NCBI RefSeq assembly: GCF_004135205.1
Contig: NZ_CP035490.1
Coordinates: 4,197,644-4,261,643 of the forward strand
Direction of reading: 5' to 3'
From: Hahella sp. KA22
GTDB taxonomy: Bacteria; Pseudomonadota; Gammaproteobacteria; Pseudomonadales; Oleiphilaceae
DNA: 64,000 nt
Part shown: positions 44,385 through 52,156 of the stretch, piece by piece
Position numbering within the stretch: the first letter of the stretch is position 1
Layout: the number at the start of each line of letters is the position of its first letter
The notes under the pieces: model-generated
The model's input: only the letters and a program-made list of their open reading frames with translations
Databases searched by the model: none
What the model was told of the DNA's origin: nothing
Position numbers and translations under genes: made by a program

Positions 44385-44809
44385 GTCGAGTAGTCCTCCA
44401 TGGTGCTGCATATTGTCGGAAGCAACCCCGCCACGATTATGCGCAGTAAACTTCCTGATAAACTCACACTAATCAATGGATAAACCGCGCCTCCGTTCAC
44501 GCCATGGCTGGACAAGAAATGATCCAGACCTGCGACCGGAGCGCGCAGCCCCCAAAATATATAGTTCGATTAGTGAGAACGCGCAAACTTCCCTGACACC
44601 ACCTAAAAACACCATCACCGACGCCCCCGATCCGCCAGACTCCGCGCCTGAAGCAGCCGGCAGGCCAATAGTCACAACGAGACGCTCTATGCGCGCCGCC
44701 AAACAATCAATACAATAAACCCACAAAAGCAACAGAAAGAAACAGTTGGTGAGAGCAATAAACAAGATCAGTTAATGATGGGCTGGACATAACAGCTAGC
44801 TAACGACTA
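44385..44809. other. 425-bp stretch without a supported gene
   Basis: A 98-codon minus-strand frame (44469-44765) starts with TTG, has no ribosome-binding site and an odd composition, so it was not called. No repeat or strong hairpin was seen. Confidence 0.5.
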
Positions 44810-45361
44810 TCAAACACTCTTCTCAACAATATGCGTCTCTTTGCCGTCCAGGCTGAGTTCGTTCTTTTGTTTCCAGTAGTCTTTGACGCCTTCGTCGCCT
44901 TTTTTGGCGGCCCAGTTTTTTAGCAGTTCACGGTCTTCGACGTAGTCGTAGAAAGGAACGGCCATGCCGCAGGAGGATTGCACCAGGTCGACATTCAGGT
45001 CGAAGATTTGTCTGGCGCCGGGGATGGGGTTGAAATGGGCGAGCAGTTCTTCCCATTCCGGATCATTTCTATGAATCACTTTGGCCTCGCCGTACAGGCG
45101 TAGAATCAAAGGGTTTCCTTCGAATGCGGCGAACATGACTGTCATTCTGGGACATTCCTGAATATGCGCAGAGGTCTCGTTGCCGCTGCCCGTGACGTTC
45201 AGCCAGATGACGCGATTGGGGCCAAGCACCCGCAGAGAGTCCATGCCTTTGGGAGAAATATTCACCCTGCCCTCACGAGCGGCGGTACCTACGAAAAACA
45301 ACTTTTGTTCCTGAATAAACTGAGTCAATTTGTCTGAGATTTCTGAAAACTGCTGCCCCAT
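44810..45361 (-). CDS. pyridoxamine 5'-phosphate oxidase-like FMN-binding protein
   Basis: Protein of 183 aa with a split-barrel flavin-binding fold. FFVGTAAREGRVNISPKGMD and DSLRVLGPNRVIWLNVTGSG form the N-terminal strands; ECPRMTVMFAAFEGNPLILR and LYGEAKVIHRNDPEWEEL follow. It probably binds FMN or F420-like cofactor and reduces a small substrate; the family is mainly of unknown function. The gene is well separated by a terminator from its upstream neighbour. Start ATG as given. Confidence 0.85.
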   Translation of the reverse strand: MGQQFSEISDKLTQFIQEQKLFFVGTAAREGRVNISPKGMDSLRVLGPNRVIWLNVTGSGNETSAHIQECPRMTVMFAAFEGNPLILRLYGEAKVIHRNDPEWEELLAHFNPIPGARQIFDLNVDLVQSSCGMAVPFYDYVEDRELLKNWAAKKGDEGVKDYWKQKNELSLDGKETHIVEKSV

Positions 45362-45393
45362 TCTGTCTGTTCCTTTTTCCTGTGCTGATAAGC

Positions 45394-45432
45394 AAAAACC
45401 GGAAGCAAACCAGCAGGCTGCTTCCGGTTTTT
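45394..45432 (-). terminator. strong terminator after the AHSA1 gene
   Basis: AAAAACCGGAAGCA (45394-45407) pairs perfectly with TGCTTCCGGTTTTT (45419-45432) around an 11-nt loop. The 14-bp stem with A/T ends can work in both directions. Confidence 0.9.
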
Positions 45433-45464
45433 CATCACACTATACTTGAAGTTCCCATGGATGC

Positions 45465-45965
45465 TTACTTGAAAGTCAAAAGCAGCTCGTCCAGTCGCTC
45501 CAGTGTCGACGTCAGTCCTTCTTTCATCCCCATCTGGATGACCGTTTCCAGGTCTTTAAGCGTGTTATAGGCAATGACGGTGTGGACTAATGCGTGCTCC
45601 GCTTTTTCTTCAAAGGTCACGTCCCACTTCGAGCGCGGCATGGAAGGGTTAACTTCGCCAGTGGCGTCGCTGAAGCCGTCCAAAGCGGTATAGTTTTCAA
45701 TGGGTCGGATGGTTTGATAGTCCAACCTTCCCCAATATTCTGTTCCCTCTGGATCGATCATGGCGTAGTGCCAGCAACCGCCTTCGCGAAAGTCCATGGT
45801 TTTGGTTTTCGTGGTGAACGGCTTGGGCGCAAACCACTGGTCAAGCAGCTCGCTTTTGGTATAGCAATCCCAGACCAGTTGACGCTTCGCTTGAAACTCT
45901 CTTTTGACGGTAATGGTGTTGTTGTCCTTATCAACGATGAAGTCGAACTGAAGATTCGCGTTCAT
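45465..45965 (-). CDS. SRPBCC / AHSA1-type protein
   Basis: START-like protein of 166 aa (Activator of Hsp90 ATPase type). FQAKRQLVWDCYTKSELLDQ, WFAPKPFTTKTKTMDFREGG, HYAMIDPEGTEYWGRLDYQT and KWDVTFEEKAEHALVHTVIA form the helix-grip. It is encoded with an ArsR regulator by a 4-bp ATGA overlap, a common pairing. Binds an unknown hydrophobic ligand. Confidence 0.88.
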   Translation of the reverse strand: MNANLQFDFIVDKDNNTITVKREFQAKRQLVWDCYTKSELLDQWFAPKPFTTKTKTMDFREGGCWHYAMIDPEGTEYWGRLDYQTIRPIENYTALDGFSDATGEVNPSMPRSKWDVTFEEKAEHALVHTVIAYNTLKDLETVIQMGMKEGLTSTLERLDELLLTFK

Positions 45966-46288
45966 GGCTCTCTATCTCCTGATTTGAGGGTGTTTAACAG
46001 CGCATCGAGCTGGCTGAACCGCTCCTCCCACAGCTTACGGAACTGCTCCAGCCAAACGTCAATTTCCTGCATTTTTTCCAGCCTGAGTTGGTAAAAGATT
46101 TCCCGCCCCTGCTTCTGCTGCGTCACCAGACCGCACTCATTCAAAATCTGAATGTGCTTCGATGTCGCCTGGCGGGTCATTTCGAAATGATCGGCGATGG
46201 CGTTGGGGGTCATACCCTGCGCGGCGATCAACACCATAATGGCTCTGCGTGTTGGATCAGCGATCGCCTGAAAAATATCTCGCTTCAT
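45962..46288 (-). CDS. ArsR family transcriptional regulator
   Basis: Small winged-helix repressor (108 aa from the ATG at 46288). Starts MKRDIFQAIADPTRRAIMVL, with recognition helix NAIADHFEMTRQATSKHIQI and wing CGLVTQQKQGREIFYQL. There are no Cys at the metal-sensing positions (the Cys are elsewhere), so it belongs to the non-metal branch paired with SRPBCC proteins. The frame is open from 46309. Two inverted repeats lie just upstream. It is translationally coupled to the AHSA1 gene. Confidence 0.9.
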   Translation of the reverse strand: MKRDIFQAIADPTRRAIMVLIAAQGMTPNAIADHFEMTRQATSKHIQILNECGLVTQQKQGREIFYQLRLEKMQEIDVWLEQFRKLWEERFSQLDALLNTLKSGDREP

Positions 46289-46305
46289 ATTATCGCAACA
46301 ATTAT

Positions 46306-46347
46306 GCAACTATTCGGTTGCAAGTATATGCGCAACTTTTTGGTTGC
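46306..46347. promoter_or_regulatory. two inverted-repeat operators before the ArsR gene
   Basis: GCAACTATTCGGTTGC (46306-46321) and GCAACTTTTTGGTTGC (46332-46347) share the form GCAAC-N6-GTTGC with centres 26 bp apart. They lie 18-59 bp before the ATG, as expected for ArsR autorepression. Confidence 0.75.
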
Positions 46348-46436
46348 ACAATATGCGTCATTAAAGTTTGTGTAGTTTTACGGAGAGTGGTCGAGCGATG
46401 AGCGGCGTTCACCACGATTGCCGTCCATGGGTTTAC

Positions 46437-47438
46437 TTAGATAAAGGGTATTCTTTTGCTGACGGAAATCGCCATGCCCATATGATCGGTGAAAGCCACC
46501 GCAGAGTTGGTGGAAGTCGTCGCCTGGGAGATATAGTCGAACTTTTTGAACTCTATCGAACGCGTATTGTAAACCGCGACATCGTAGACATCCTTGCCAT
46601 TGCTGTTCGTGCCGTGAAAGAGATTGTCATGAGTATCGGCGGTGGTGAATTCGTGTGAATCGCCGGCATTGGTGAATGGGATATCAAGCGCTTCGGAGAT
46701 CGCCGTTGCGGTAAATCCCCTGCTGCTCTGATTCGTGTCCCCCATCACGACATCCAGCCCCCCTTTTCCTTTTGACATGAAGGCCTGGTTGATATCCCTG
46801 TAAAACTGCTGGACGCGCGCTTTATCTTTGGCGATTGCATTGGGAACATGCACAAACGCAATGTTGACCCAGTCCTTCTTAACCGCTATCCAGCCATCCC
46901 CTGACCCGATTATTTCGGCTTTGAGCTTGGCGCAGTCATAGACGCTAAAACTATTGCAGGCTTTTCCTGTTGAAACCGCGTGTTGCAGGTCTCCGAAGTG
47001 GTCCTTCAGGAAATTCCAGTCGGAATGGTTGCCGTCGATTTCTCCAAATACGCCCAGATCGATAGGAGCCCCGATGGACCTGATCACATCCTGATGGATT
47101 TCACGCGCCTTGCCCTGCACCAGTGATTGAAACTGCACCACCGTCAGCGAGCCTTTGTTCATAGCCCCTGCCGGCTCCATAAACAAACGCATGGGCGGAC
47201 CAAAAACAGGAATGGTTGGCGACGCGCCATGTGCGGTGGGCGCGGCCAGCTTCGCCACTTTCTTGGGCGGACCGGAAGCATGCCCGTCGTCCGGCGCCGG
47301 TCTTTTGCGTGCGGTCAAGATTTCTCCAGAAGCCATTTTGTCATGCGTGCTGCGCGCATGTGCTTGCGACAAGGCGGCGATGGCGTCTCGGGTTTTACTG
47401 GCGTTTGAATTAAATGATTGGTAGTAGAACACTGTCAT
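46437..47438 (-). CDS. DNase I/CdtB-fold endonuclease with nuclear-localisation-like signal (candidate injected effector)
   Basis: Protein of 333 aa. Residues about 95-330 match the endonuclease/exonuclease/phosphatase fold: catalytic Glu133 in DLGVFGEIDGN, His197 in WVNIAFVHVPNAIAKDKARV, Asp234/Asn236 in VVMGDTNQSS, and Asp318/His319 in VAFTDHMGMAISV. Residues 45-64 (KRPAPDDGHASGPPKKVAKL) look like a bipartite eukaryotic nuclear localisation signal, similar to that of nucleoplasmin. There is no Sec signal peptide; the first 35 residues are Ser/Asn/Ala-rich, as in type III signals. A good ribosome-binding site (AAGGA) precedes the ATG. It may act on host DNA or phosphoinositides. Confidence 0.75.
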   Translation of the reverse strand: MTVFYYQSFNSNASKTRDAIAALSQAHARSTHDKMASGEILTARKRPAPDDGHASGPPKKVAKLAAPTAHGASPTIPVFGPPMRLFMEPAGAMNKGSLTVVQFQSLVQGKAREIHQDVIRSIGAPIDLGVFGEIDGNHSDWNFLKDHFGDLQHAVSTGKACNSFSVYDCAKLKAEIIGSGDGWIAVKKDWVNIAFVHVPNAIAKDKARVQQFYRDINQAFMSKGKGGLDVVMGDTNQSSRGFTATAISEALDIPFTNAGDSHEFTTADTHDNLFHGTNSNGKDVYDVAVYNTRSIEFKKFDYISQATTSTNSAVAFTDHMGMAISVSKRIPFI

Positions 47439-47548
47439 TCGCGATTATCCTTAATGCTATTAGCCGCTGGCGGAAAAGGAAGGTCTCTTAATTGGGCGAA
47501 CCTGAATTCTATGCCAATGACGAGTGCGCCTTGTATCGGCTAAATGCG

Positions 47549-48451
47549 CTATTGTTCCGCCAACGCACGCTTTGTCGCACTTGGTGTTGACGCCGCAACC
47601 TTTATGAGCGGCCAGCTTCCTTTTGAAAGCCCAGGAATCTCCACGCTTTCACCCGGTGAACGGGTATTGCTCTTGAGTCGGTATTTTCCGATGCGCGACT
47701 GCCATAGCATTTCTTCGTAACGCCCAGAGTTTCGGAGACTTTCCAGTCCGTCATTAAGAGCTTTAAGTATTAATTTCGCCCGGTCAGGATCAATTTTTCG
47801 GGACACCGCAACGCAGATAGGCGTCTCCATAATGGGACGATGGTGATTCGTGATCAACAGAGTCTGCACTGGCGACAGTTCCTGATTAATAAGCGAATAC
47901 CCCACCTCAATCTCCATCGGGAAAACCTGAATCCTGCCCGCCAGCAGTTTGCGGATGTTCAGCTTGTCAGAAACAACATACTCCACGGACAACACGCCTT
48001 CTTTCGCTGCGCGATCGAACGCTTCGCCATAGGTGTAGCCGTCGGTGGCGCCGATACGCAATCCAGTCAGGTCATCAACGCCCTTCCAGTTAAAATCAAA
48101 ACTTTTCAGGTGGAATATCACCTTTTTGTTATAGGTGACAGGGTTGGAAAAAATAAAATCCCGTTCCCGTTCAGGCGTGGGAGCCCAGGTCAACGAGCCA
48201 TCGGCTTTCCCTTCCTGCGCCAATTGATAACTGCGTTTCCAGGGATGGTATTGATATTCGGCCTTATATCCTGACAGTGCGAGGGCTTCAGTGACAATAT
48301 GGGTAAACACCCCGCCATGCTTGAGTGTTTCTGAGGTATAAGGCATCCATTCGCCGTTGGTGAGCTTGACGGTATTGTCCGCGCCTGACGCCTGCAGAGA
48401 TAAGATTGTCGCCAGTAGAAAAATCGCCTTTGCGTGGGTCTTTGCCAGCAT
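47549..48451 (-). CDS. periplasmic solute-binding protein (SBP_bac_3 type)
   Basis: Periplasmic binding protein of 300 aa. Signal peptide at residues 1-24 (AKAIFLLATILSLQASGA). The mature part has NTVKLTNGEWMPYTSETLKH, GYKAEYQYHPWKRSYQLAQE, DGSLTWAPTPERERDFIFSN and a second lobe LRIGATDGYTYGEAFDRAAK. The frame is open to 48598, but the ATG at 48451 has a GAGGAG ribosome-binding site 7 nt upstream. No ABC permease adjoins it, so it may act with a sensor. The ligand is unknown. Confidence 0.85.
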   Translation of the reverse strand: MLAKTHAKAIFLLATILSLQASGADNTVKLTNGEWMPYTSETLKHGGVFTHIVTEALALSGYKAEYQYHPWKRSYQLAQEGKADGSLTWAPTPERERDFIFSNPVTYNKKVIFHLKSFDFNWKGVDDLTGLRIGATDGYTYGEAFDRAAKEGVLSVEYVVSDKLNIRKLLAGRIQVFPMEIEVGYSLINQELSPVQTLLITNHHRPIMETPICVAVSRKIDPDRAKLILKALNDGLESLRNSGRYEEMLWQSRIGKYRLKSNTRSPGESVEIPGLSKGSWPLIKVAASTPSATKRALAEQ

Positions 48452-48630
48452 CCTACGACTCCTCACTATTCGTCCTGAAAACTTTCTTTCCAGCATTCTT
48501 CCTGAGTATAGCCTGCGTTCAGCAAGACATGACGAACGGACGCATCGGTATCGCGGCGAAGCCTTGAACCCAGGAAGATCTCCCTCAATCCGGTTCAAGG
48601 CGCTTGCATCTCAGCTCTGTAATTTCCAGC

Positions 48631-49281
48631 CTATTTCGCCATCGCCGTCAGTACGGTTTTAGCGGCCGGGCGCTGCCTCATTCGCCCGACATACGCCTCA
48701 AGGTTCGAACCTGGCGCAATCAGTTCGGCGGCATGCGGCAGATTGGAGAGGTAATCCAACATCGGCGTCACCAGGGCGTCGGCGATGCTGTACTGCGCGC
48801 CGCAAATGAAGTCGGACTCGCCCAGTTGAGCCTGCAATACCTGCAGCATTTTGATCACATTAGGTTGCGCTTCGGACACTTTATTCCAGCGCACCTCGCC
48901 ATTTTCGCCTTTAGGAAAGGCCAACTCCAGCAGATATTCCCGCACAATCGCCTGATCAACATAGAGGGAGAGCGCGGCTGACCATTGGTCTACCAACGCT
49001 CGCAGATAGACGTCTTCCGGTTGCAGTGCGGGGCCATCGAACTGCGCGTCCAGATAGCGACAAATGGATGCGGTTTCGTACAGCTTACGGTCGCCGTGAA
49101 TCAGCACAGGTACTTTGCCAAATGGGTTGAGTTTGAGGTGTTCGAGGCCTTTATACTCCACCTCCTCGCCATTGATGCTGAAGCCCAGGCTATAGGAAAC
49201 GCCTTTTTCCTCACAGCACAGCATGACGGTACGGACAAAGGTGCTGAATTGCGGTCCCAGAATATGTACTTGTGCGCTCAT
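48631..49281 (-). CDS. glutathione S-transferase family protein
   Basis: Protein of 216 aa. Thioredoxin-like N-terminal domain (VHILGPQFSTFVRTVMLCCE, HLKLNPFGKVPVLIHGDRKL, LYETASICRYLDAQF) and all-helical C-terminal domain (DALVTPMLDYLSNLPHAA). The ETASICRYL segment binds glutathione gamma-glutamyl. It is divergent from a TetR-type regulator 127 bp away, probably its controller. Confidence 0.92.
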   Translation of the reverse strand: MSAQVHILGPQFSTFVRTVMLCCEEKGVSYSLGFSINGEEVEYKGLEHLKLNPFGKVPVLIHGDRKLYETASICRYLDAQFDGPALQPEDVYLRALVDQWSAALSLYVDQAIVREYLLELAFPKGENGEVRWNKVSEAQPNVIKMLQVLQAQLGESDFICGAQYSIADALVTPMLDYLSNLPHAAELIAPGSNLEAYVGRMRQRPAAKTVLTAMAK

Positions 49282-49408
49282 TATCGAATTTCCTGTCTTT
49301 GTTAGTGTCGGACAACATGCTAGCCTTCAGCACAATATGATCAAGAACATATTTTTCGATTGTTTTATGCTGTCATCCACCACACACGAACCTTAAAGCG
49401 AGTCTGAA

Positions 49409-50005
49409 ATGCCCTGGAAGCCCGAACATAAACAACAAACCCGAGAACGCATTCTGGACAGCGCAGCGAGACTCTTCGCGCTCAATGGCTTTGATAAAGT
49501 AGGCATCAATGACGTGATGGCCGACGCCGGTCTGACCCGCGGCGCCTTCTACGCCCACTTCTCTTCCAAAACCCAACTCTACGCAGAGGCCATCGTCACC
49601 TCCGCCCTGCAGGGCCGGGCGATGTTGCACCCCGACGAAAATCAGCCGCCACAGTTAGAGGCATTAATTAATGGTTACCTAAGCCTGGAACATCGCCAGG
49701 GAGAACAAGTGCGCTGCCCGCTGGCCTTCCTCACCACCGACATCGCGCAACGGGAAGAGCAAGTCCGCGACACCTACACCCGGGTATTCAAAGGCTTCGT
49801 CAACGCCCTGCAACAACACCTGAACCCGGAAGACGCCGCATCGGAACAACAAGCCATGCGTACAGCCGTCGTCATGATCGGCGGCATGGCCATCGCCCGG
49901 GCGATTAATGATGAAGAACTGGCGGGATCGTTATTGGAGGTGTGTCGGGAGGCGGCTTTGGTGGAGCGCAAATTAAATTACAGTCTCCGAATAGCTTGTT
50001 CATAA
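49409..50005 (+). CDS. TetR/AcrR family transcriptional regulator
   Basis: TetR-type repressor of 198 aa. HTH at about 9-55: QTRERILDSAARLFALNGFD, KVGINDVMADAGLTRGAFYA and HFSSKTQLYAEAIVTSAL. The C-terminal ligand domain has EQVRCPLAFLTTDIAQREEQ. It is divergent from the GST gene and probably controls both. Its effector would be an electrophile or drug; none is evident from the sequence. Confidence 0.92.
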   Translation: MPWKPEHKQQTRERILDSAARLFALNGFDKVGINDVMADAGLTRGAFYAHFSSKTQLYAEAIVTSALQGRAMLHPDENQPPQLEALINGYLSLEHRQGEQVRCPLAFLTTDIAQREEQVRDTYTRVFKGFVNALQQHLNPEDAASEQQAMRTAVVMIGGMAIARAINDEELAGSLLEVCREAALVERKLNYSLRIACS

Positions 50006-50103
50006 CTTAGCGTCATAATACCGCAAACAGCTTTACCGCCTCAGTGAGCAAGCATAGTGATAGGATTACGCCGCCTTGCCGCTCCACTCATTAGGACAAC
50101 GCT

Positions 50104-50835
50104 TTATTCACGCAGCTCAACGGCGGACATGATCCTGCGAGCATCATCCAGCATTCTATGTAAACGATCGTCCTTATCCCCTTGCTCAAAGGTCATGTCA
50201 AAAGAGACCGTCAAATAATAGTCGTCACTAAGAGGAACTGCCCAATAATATGATTTACGTAACCCCGCCGTTCCTTCACCTGTCAAGCTATATGAAAGCC
50301 AAGTAACGCCGTTTATTTTCTCCCGTGTATATTCATCGGGAGTTTGCACCAGAAACTGACTGGGAACGTCATCAGGGTCCATTCCATTTTTTGCAAACCT
50401 CCTCCTGACTTCCTGATTAACGCCATCCTCAGCTTCATAGTAGCGCCAATAGTCTTTCTTTAAATACTGAGTGAAAGAATCAAGATCATCTTTCTTTACG
50501 GTTGAGTGGGACTCAATCTTGTTAACATCTATTGTTAAGCATAACTTTCCTAATTGGCCAAGGTCACCTTGAACAATCGTTCCTTTATAAGCCCACCATT
50601 CAAATGCAACTTGAATAAAAGTCCTATTTAGCTTTTCTGTCGAATACGGCTCAAAATAGTCTGATTTCAAGTTCACTTGAGAAGGCAGCGCATCTCTTGG
50701 TGTACCGGGCATATAAACATTACCCGGCACCGTAAAACGTAACTCATAGCCGCCAATATGACATACCTTGGTATTTCTTACTGAGAAATCAGGCCCTTTG
50801 CCAGTCATTAGCTTTCCAAACAGCTTTTTTAGCAT
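50104..50835 (-). CDS. probable immunity protein of the lipase effector
   Basis: Protein of 243 aa encoded just downstream of, and overlapping by 7 bp, the lipase-like gene. It has a predominantly beta fold (YELRFTVPGNVYMPGTPRD, RTFIQVAFEWWAYKGTIVQG, YYWAVPLSDDYYLTVSFDM) with a C-terminal helix (DDRLHRMLDDARRIMSAVEL). No signal peptide is visible, so it is probably cytosolic or needs another route. It is not matched to a named immunity family; the role is inferred from coupling to the upstream gene. Confidence 0.6.
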   Translation of the reverse strand: MLKKLFGKLMTGKGPDFSVRNTKVCHIGGYELRFTVPGNVYMPGTPRDALPSQVNLKSDYFEPYSTEKLNRTFIQVAFEWWAYKGTIVQGDLGQLGKLCLTIDVNKIESHSTVKKDDLDSFTQYLKKDYWRYYEAEDGVNQEVRRRFAKNGMDPDDVPSQFLVQTPDEYTREKINGVTWLSYSLTGEGTAGLRKSYYWAVPLSDDYYLTVSFDMTFEQGDKDDRLHRMLDDARRIMSAVELRE

Positions 50836-52004
50836 CCGCCTAACCTGTTTTGCTCGTCTATAAGTTTCTTGGCAGCTTTATGTTTTCCATGCATTTGTAA
50901 ATGCCTAATGCTGCACTCCAAGTTTAGATAAGGCAGTGTATGTGGGCTCGTTTGCATTGGTCTGTCTCCAAACCCTGCGACATACAAAGTGAATCTCAAA
51001 CATCGCTTGAAGGAGGACCATGACCGATCTTTTCCTCCTGCTAAGTTCGGCACCATATCAAATGGGCTATCTCTGTCAATATCGATAACTTCAATTCCTG
51101 CTTTTTTGAAGGCTTCTATCGCCCTATCACGGTCATTACCTCCAGCATGAATAACAACTTTATGTCCTTGCAGGCTAATACCCATATCATTTACCAGTTC
51201 CACTGCACGGGTGAATATTATTCCTCCTTGACTGTGGCAAATCCACTTTACTTTACGCCCCTTCCTTTGACAGTCCGTCAGCACGGAAGCCAAATGACGA
51301 CAAACTTTGGAGGTGCTGATTTTATCCTGAACACACTCGAAAAGATCTATAAAGACTCCCTGTGTTGGGTTATGAAACAAAGTATATTGCTCAGGAGAGT
51401 CTCCCCAGTATGCCGTGTCCAAATGGGTTCCCATTAGCCAAGTCGCCTTGTTAAGATCGTTAAGCATTCCATTCACAGCTGCATGCTCGGTCTTAATTTC
51501 GACTGTCGGAACCGGAAAGCCCCATGAGTTCTCTATCTCTTTTAGATCTGCTACAGAAGTTTTCTCATGATATCTAACTCTGTTTTTTCTTTGCACTTCA
51601 TATAACTGTGCACTTTCATTACTTGAAGGTATTTTGCTACCAACTGCATCCTTATTAATTCCTATTGAACTAATCACTATTTCGTCTGAGTTAACACAGT
51701 ACACAAGATTTAGGTTACCTGCTGCTGCAATTCCATCAGTCTTAGCGCGCATAAACATAGGCTTCAGTTTAAAGCCTCCACTAGACGCACCATAACCGCC
51801 CTCGGTAACAAGCCTTGAAACCGCACGATAAACTTCATTACGTTGATAAGTGTTTAAGTTGCGCAAAAAGTAATTTGCTTCTTTTGTGATAAGAAGCTTT
51901 TTCCCATTAGGCTTATGTTTGGGGCCCCAGCCATTAACGGGATTTTCTAGAGGTATAATTTGATGATGTTCTGGAAGACTGCTTTCTTGCATGCTGGGAC
52001 CCAT
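50829..52004 (-). CDS. lipase-like protein, probable secreted antibacterial effector
   Basis: Alpha/beta-hydrolase-like protein of about 391 aa. The nucleophile elbow is VKWICHSQGGIIF, Ser264 in the ORF numbering from the GTG at 52022, with Cys replacing the first Gly of GxSxG. Preceding TWLMGTHLDTAYWGDS and following LQGHKVVIHAGGNDRDRA, VIDIDRDSPFDMVPNL fit the fold, with candidate Asp and His residues downstream. It lacks a signal peptide. With the overlapping immunity-like gene it resembles a type VI lipase effector/immunity pair (Tle/Tli); no vgrG or other T6SS gene is nearby. The start is uncertain (52022 GTG, 52004 or 51992 ATG). Confidence 0.65.
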   Translation of the reverse strand: MGPSMQESSLPEHHQIIPLENPVNGWGPKHKPNGKKLLITKEANYFLRNLNTYQRNEVYRAVSRLVTEGGYGASSGGFKLKPMFMRAKTDGIAAAGNLNLVYCVNSDEIVISSIGINKDAVGSKIPSSNESAQLYEVQRKNRVRYHEKTSVADLKEIENSWGFPVPTVEIKTEHAAVNGMLNDLNKATWLMGTHLDTAYWGDSPEQYTLFHNPTQGVFIDLFECVQDKISTSKVCRHLASVLTDCQRKGRKVKWICHSQGGIIFTRAVELVNDMGISLQGHKVVIHAGGNDRDRAIEAFKKAGIEVIDIDRDSPFDMVPNLAGGKDRSWSSFKRCLRFTLYVAGFGDRPMQTSPHTLPYLNLECSIRHLQMHGKHKAAKKLIDEQNRLGGC

Positions 52005-52156
52005 ATTTTGATTAAAAAACACATGCTATCGATATTTCTTCGCCTGCCAATCAGCCGATTATCCGATAGGGTTTTCCCTGGGTCAGACCCCAGCATGTGC
52101 AAGTAGTTGGTTAGATATCAGGTAGAACGCTACTACTAGATATCTCCACACAAAAA

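Noticed and set aside
44469-44765. 98-codon minus-strand frame with a hydrophobic start
   Set aside because: TTG start without ribosome-binding site, atypical composition, no neighbours linking it.
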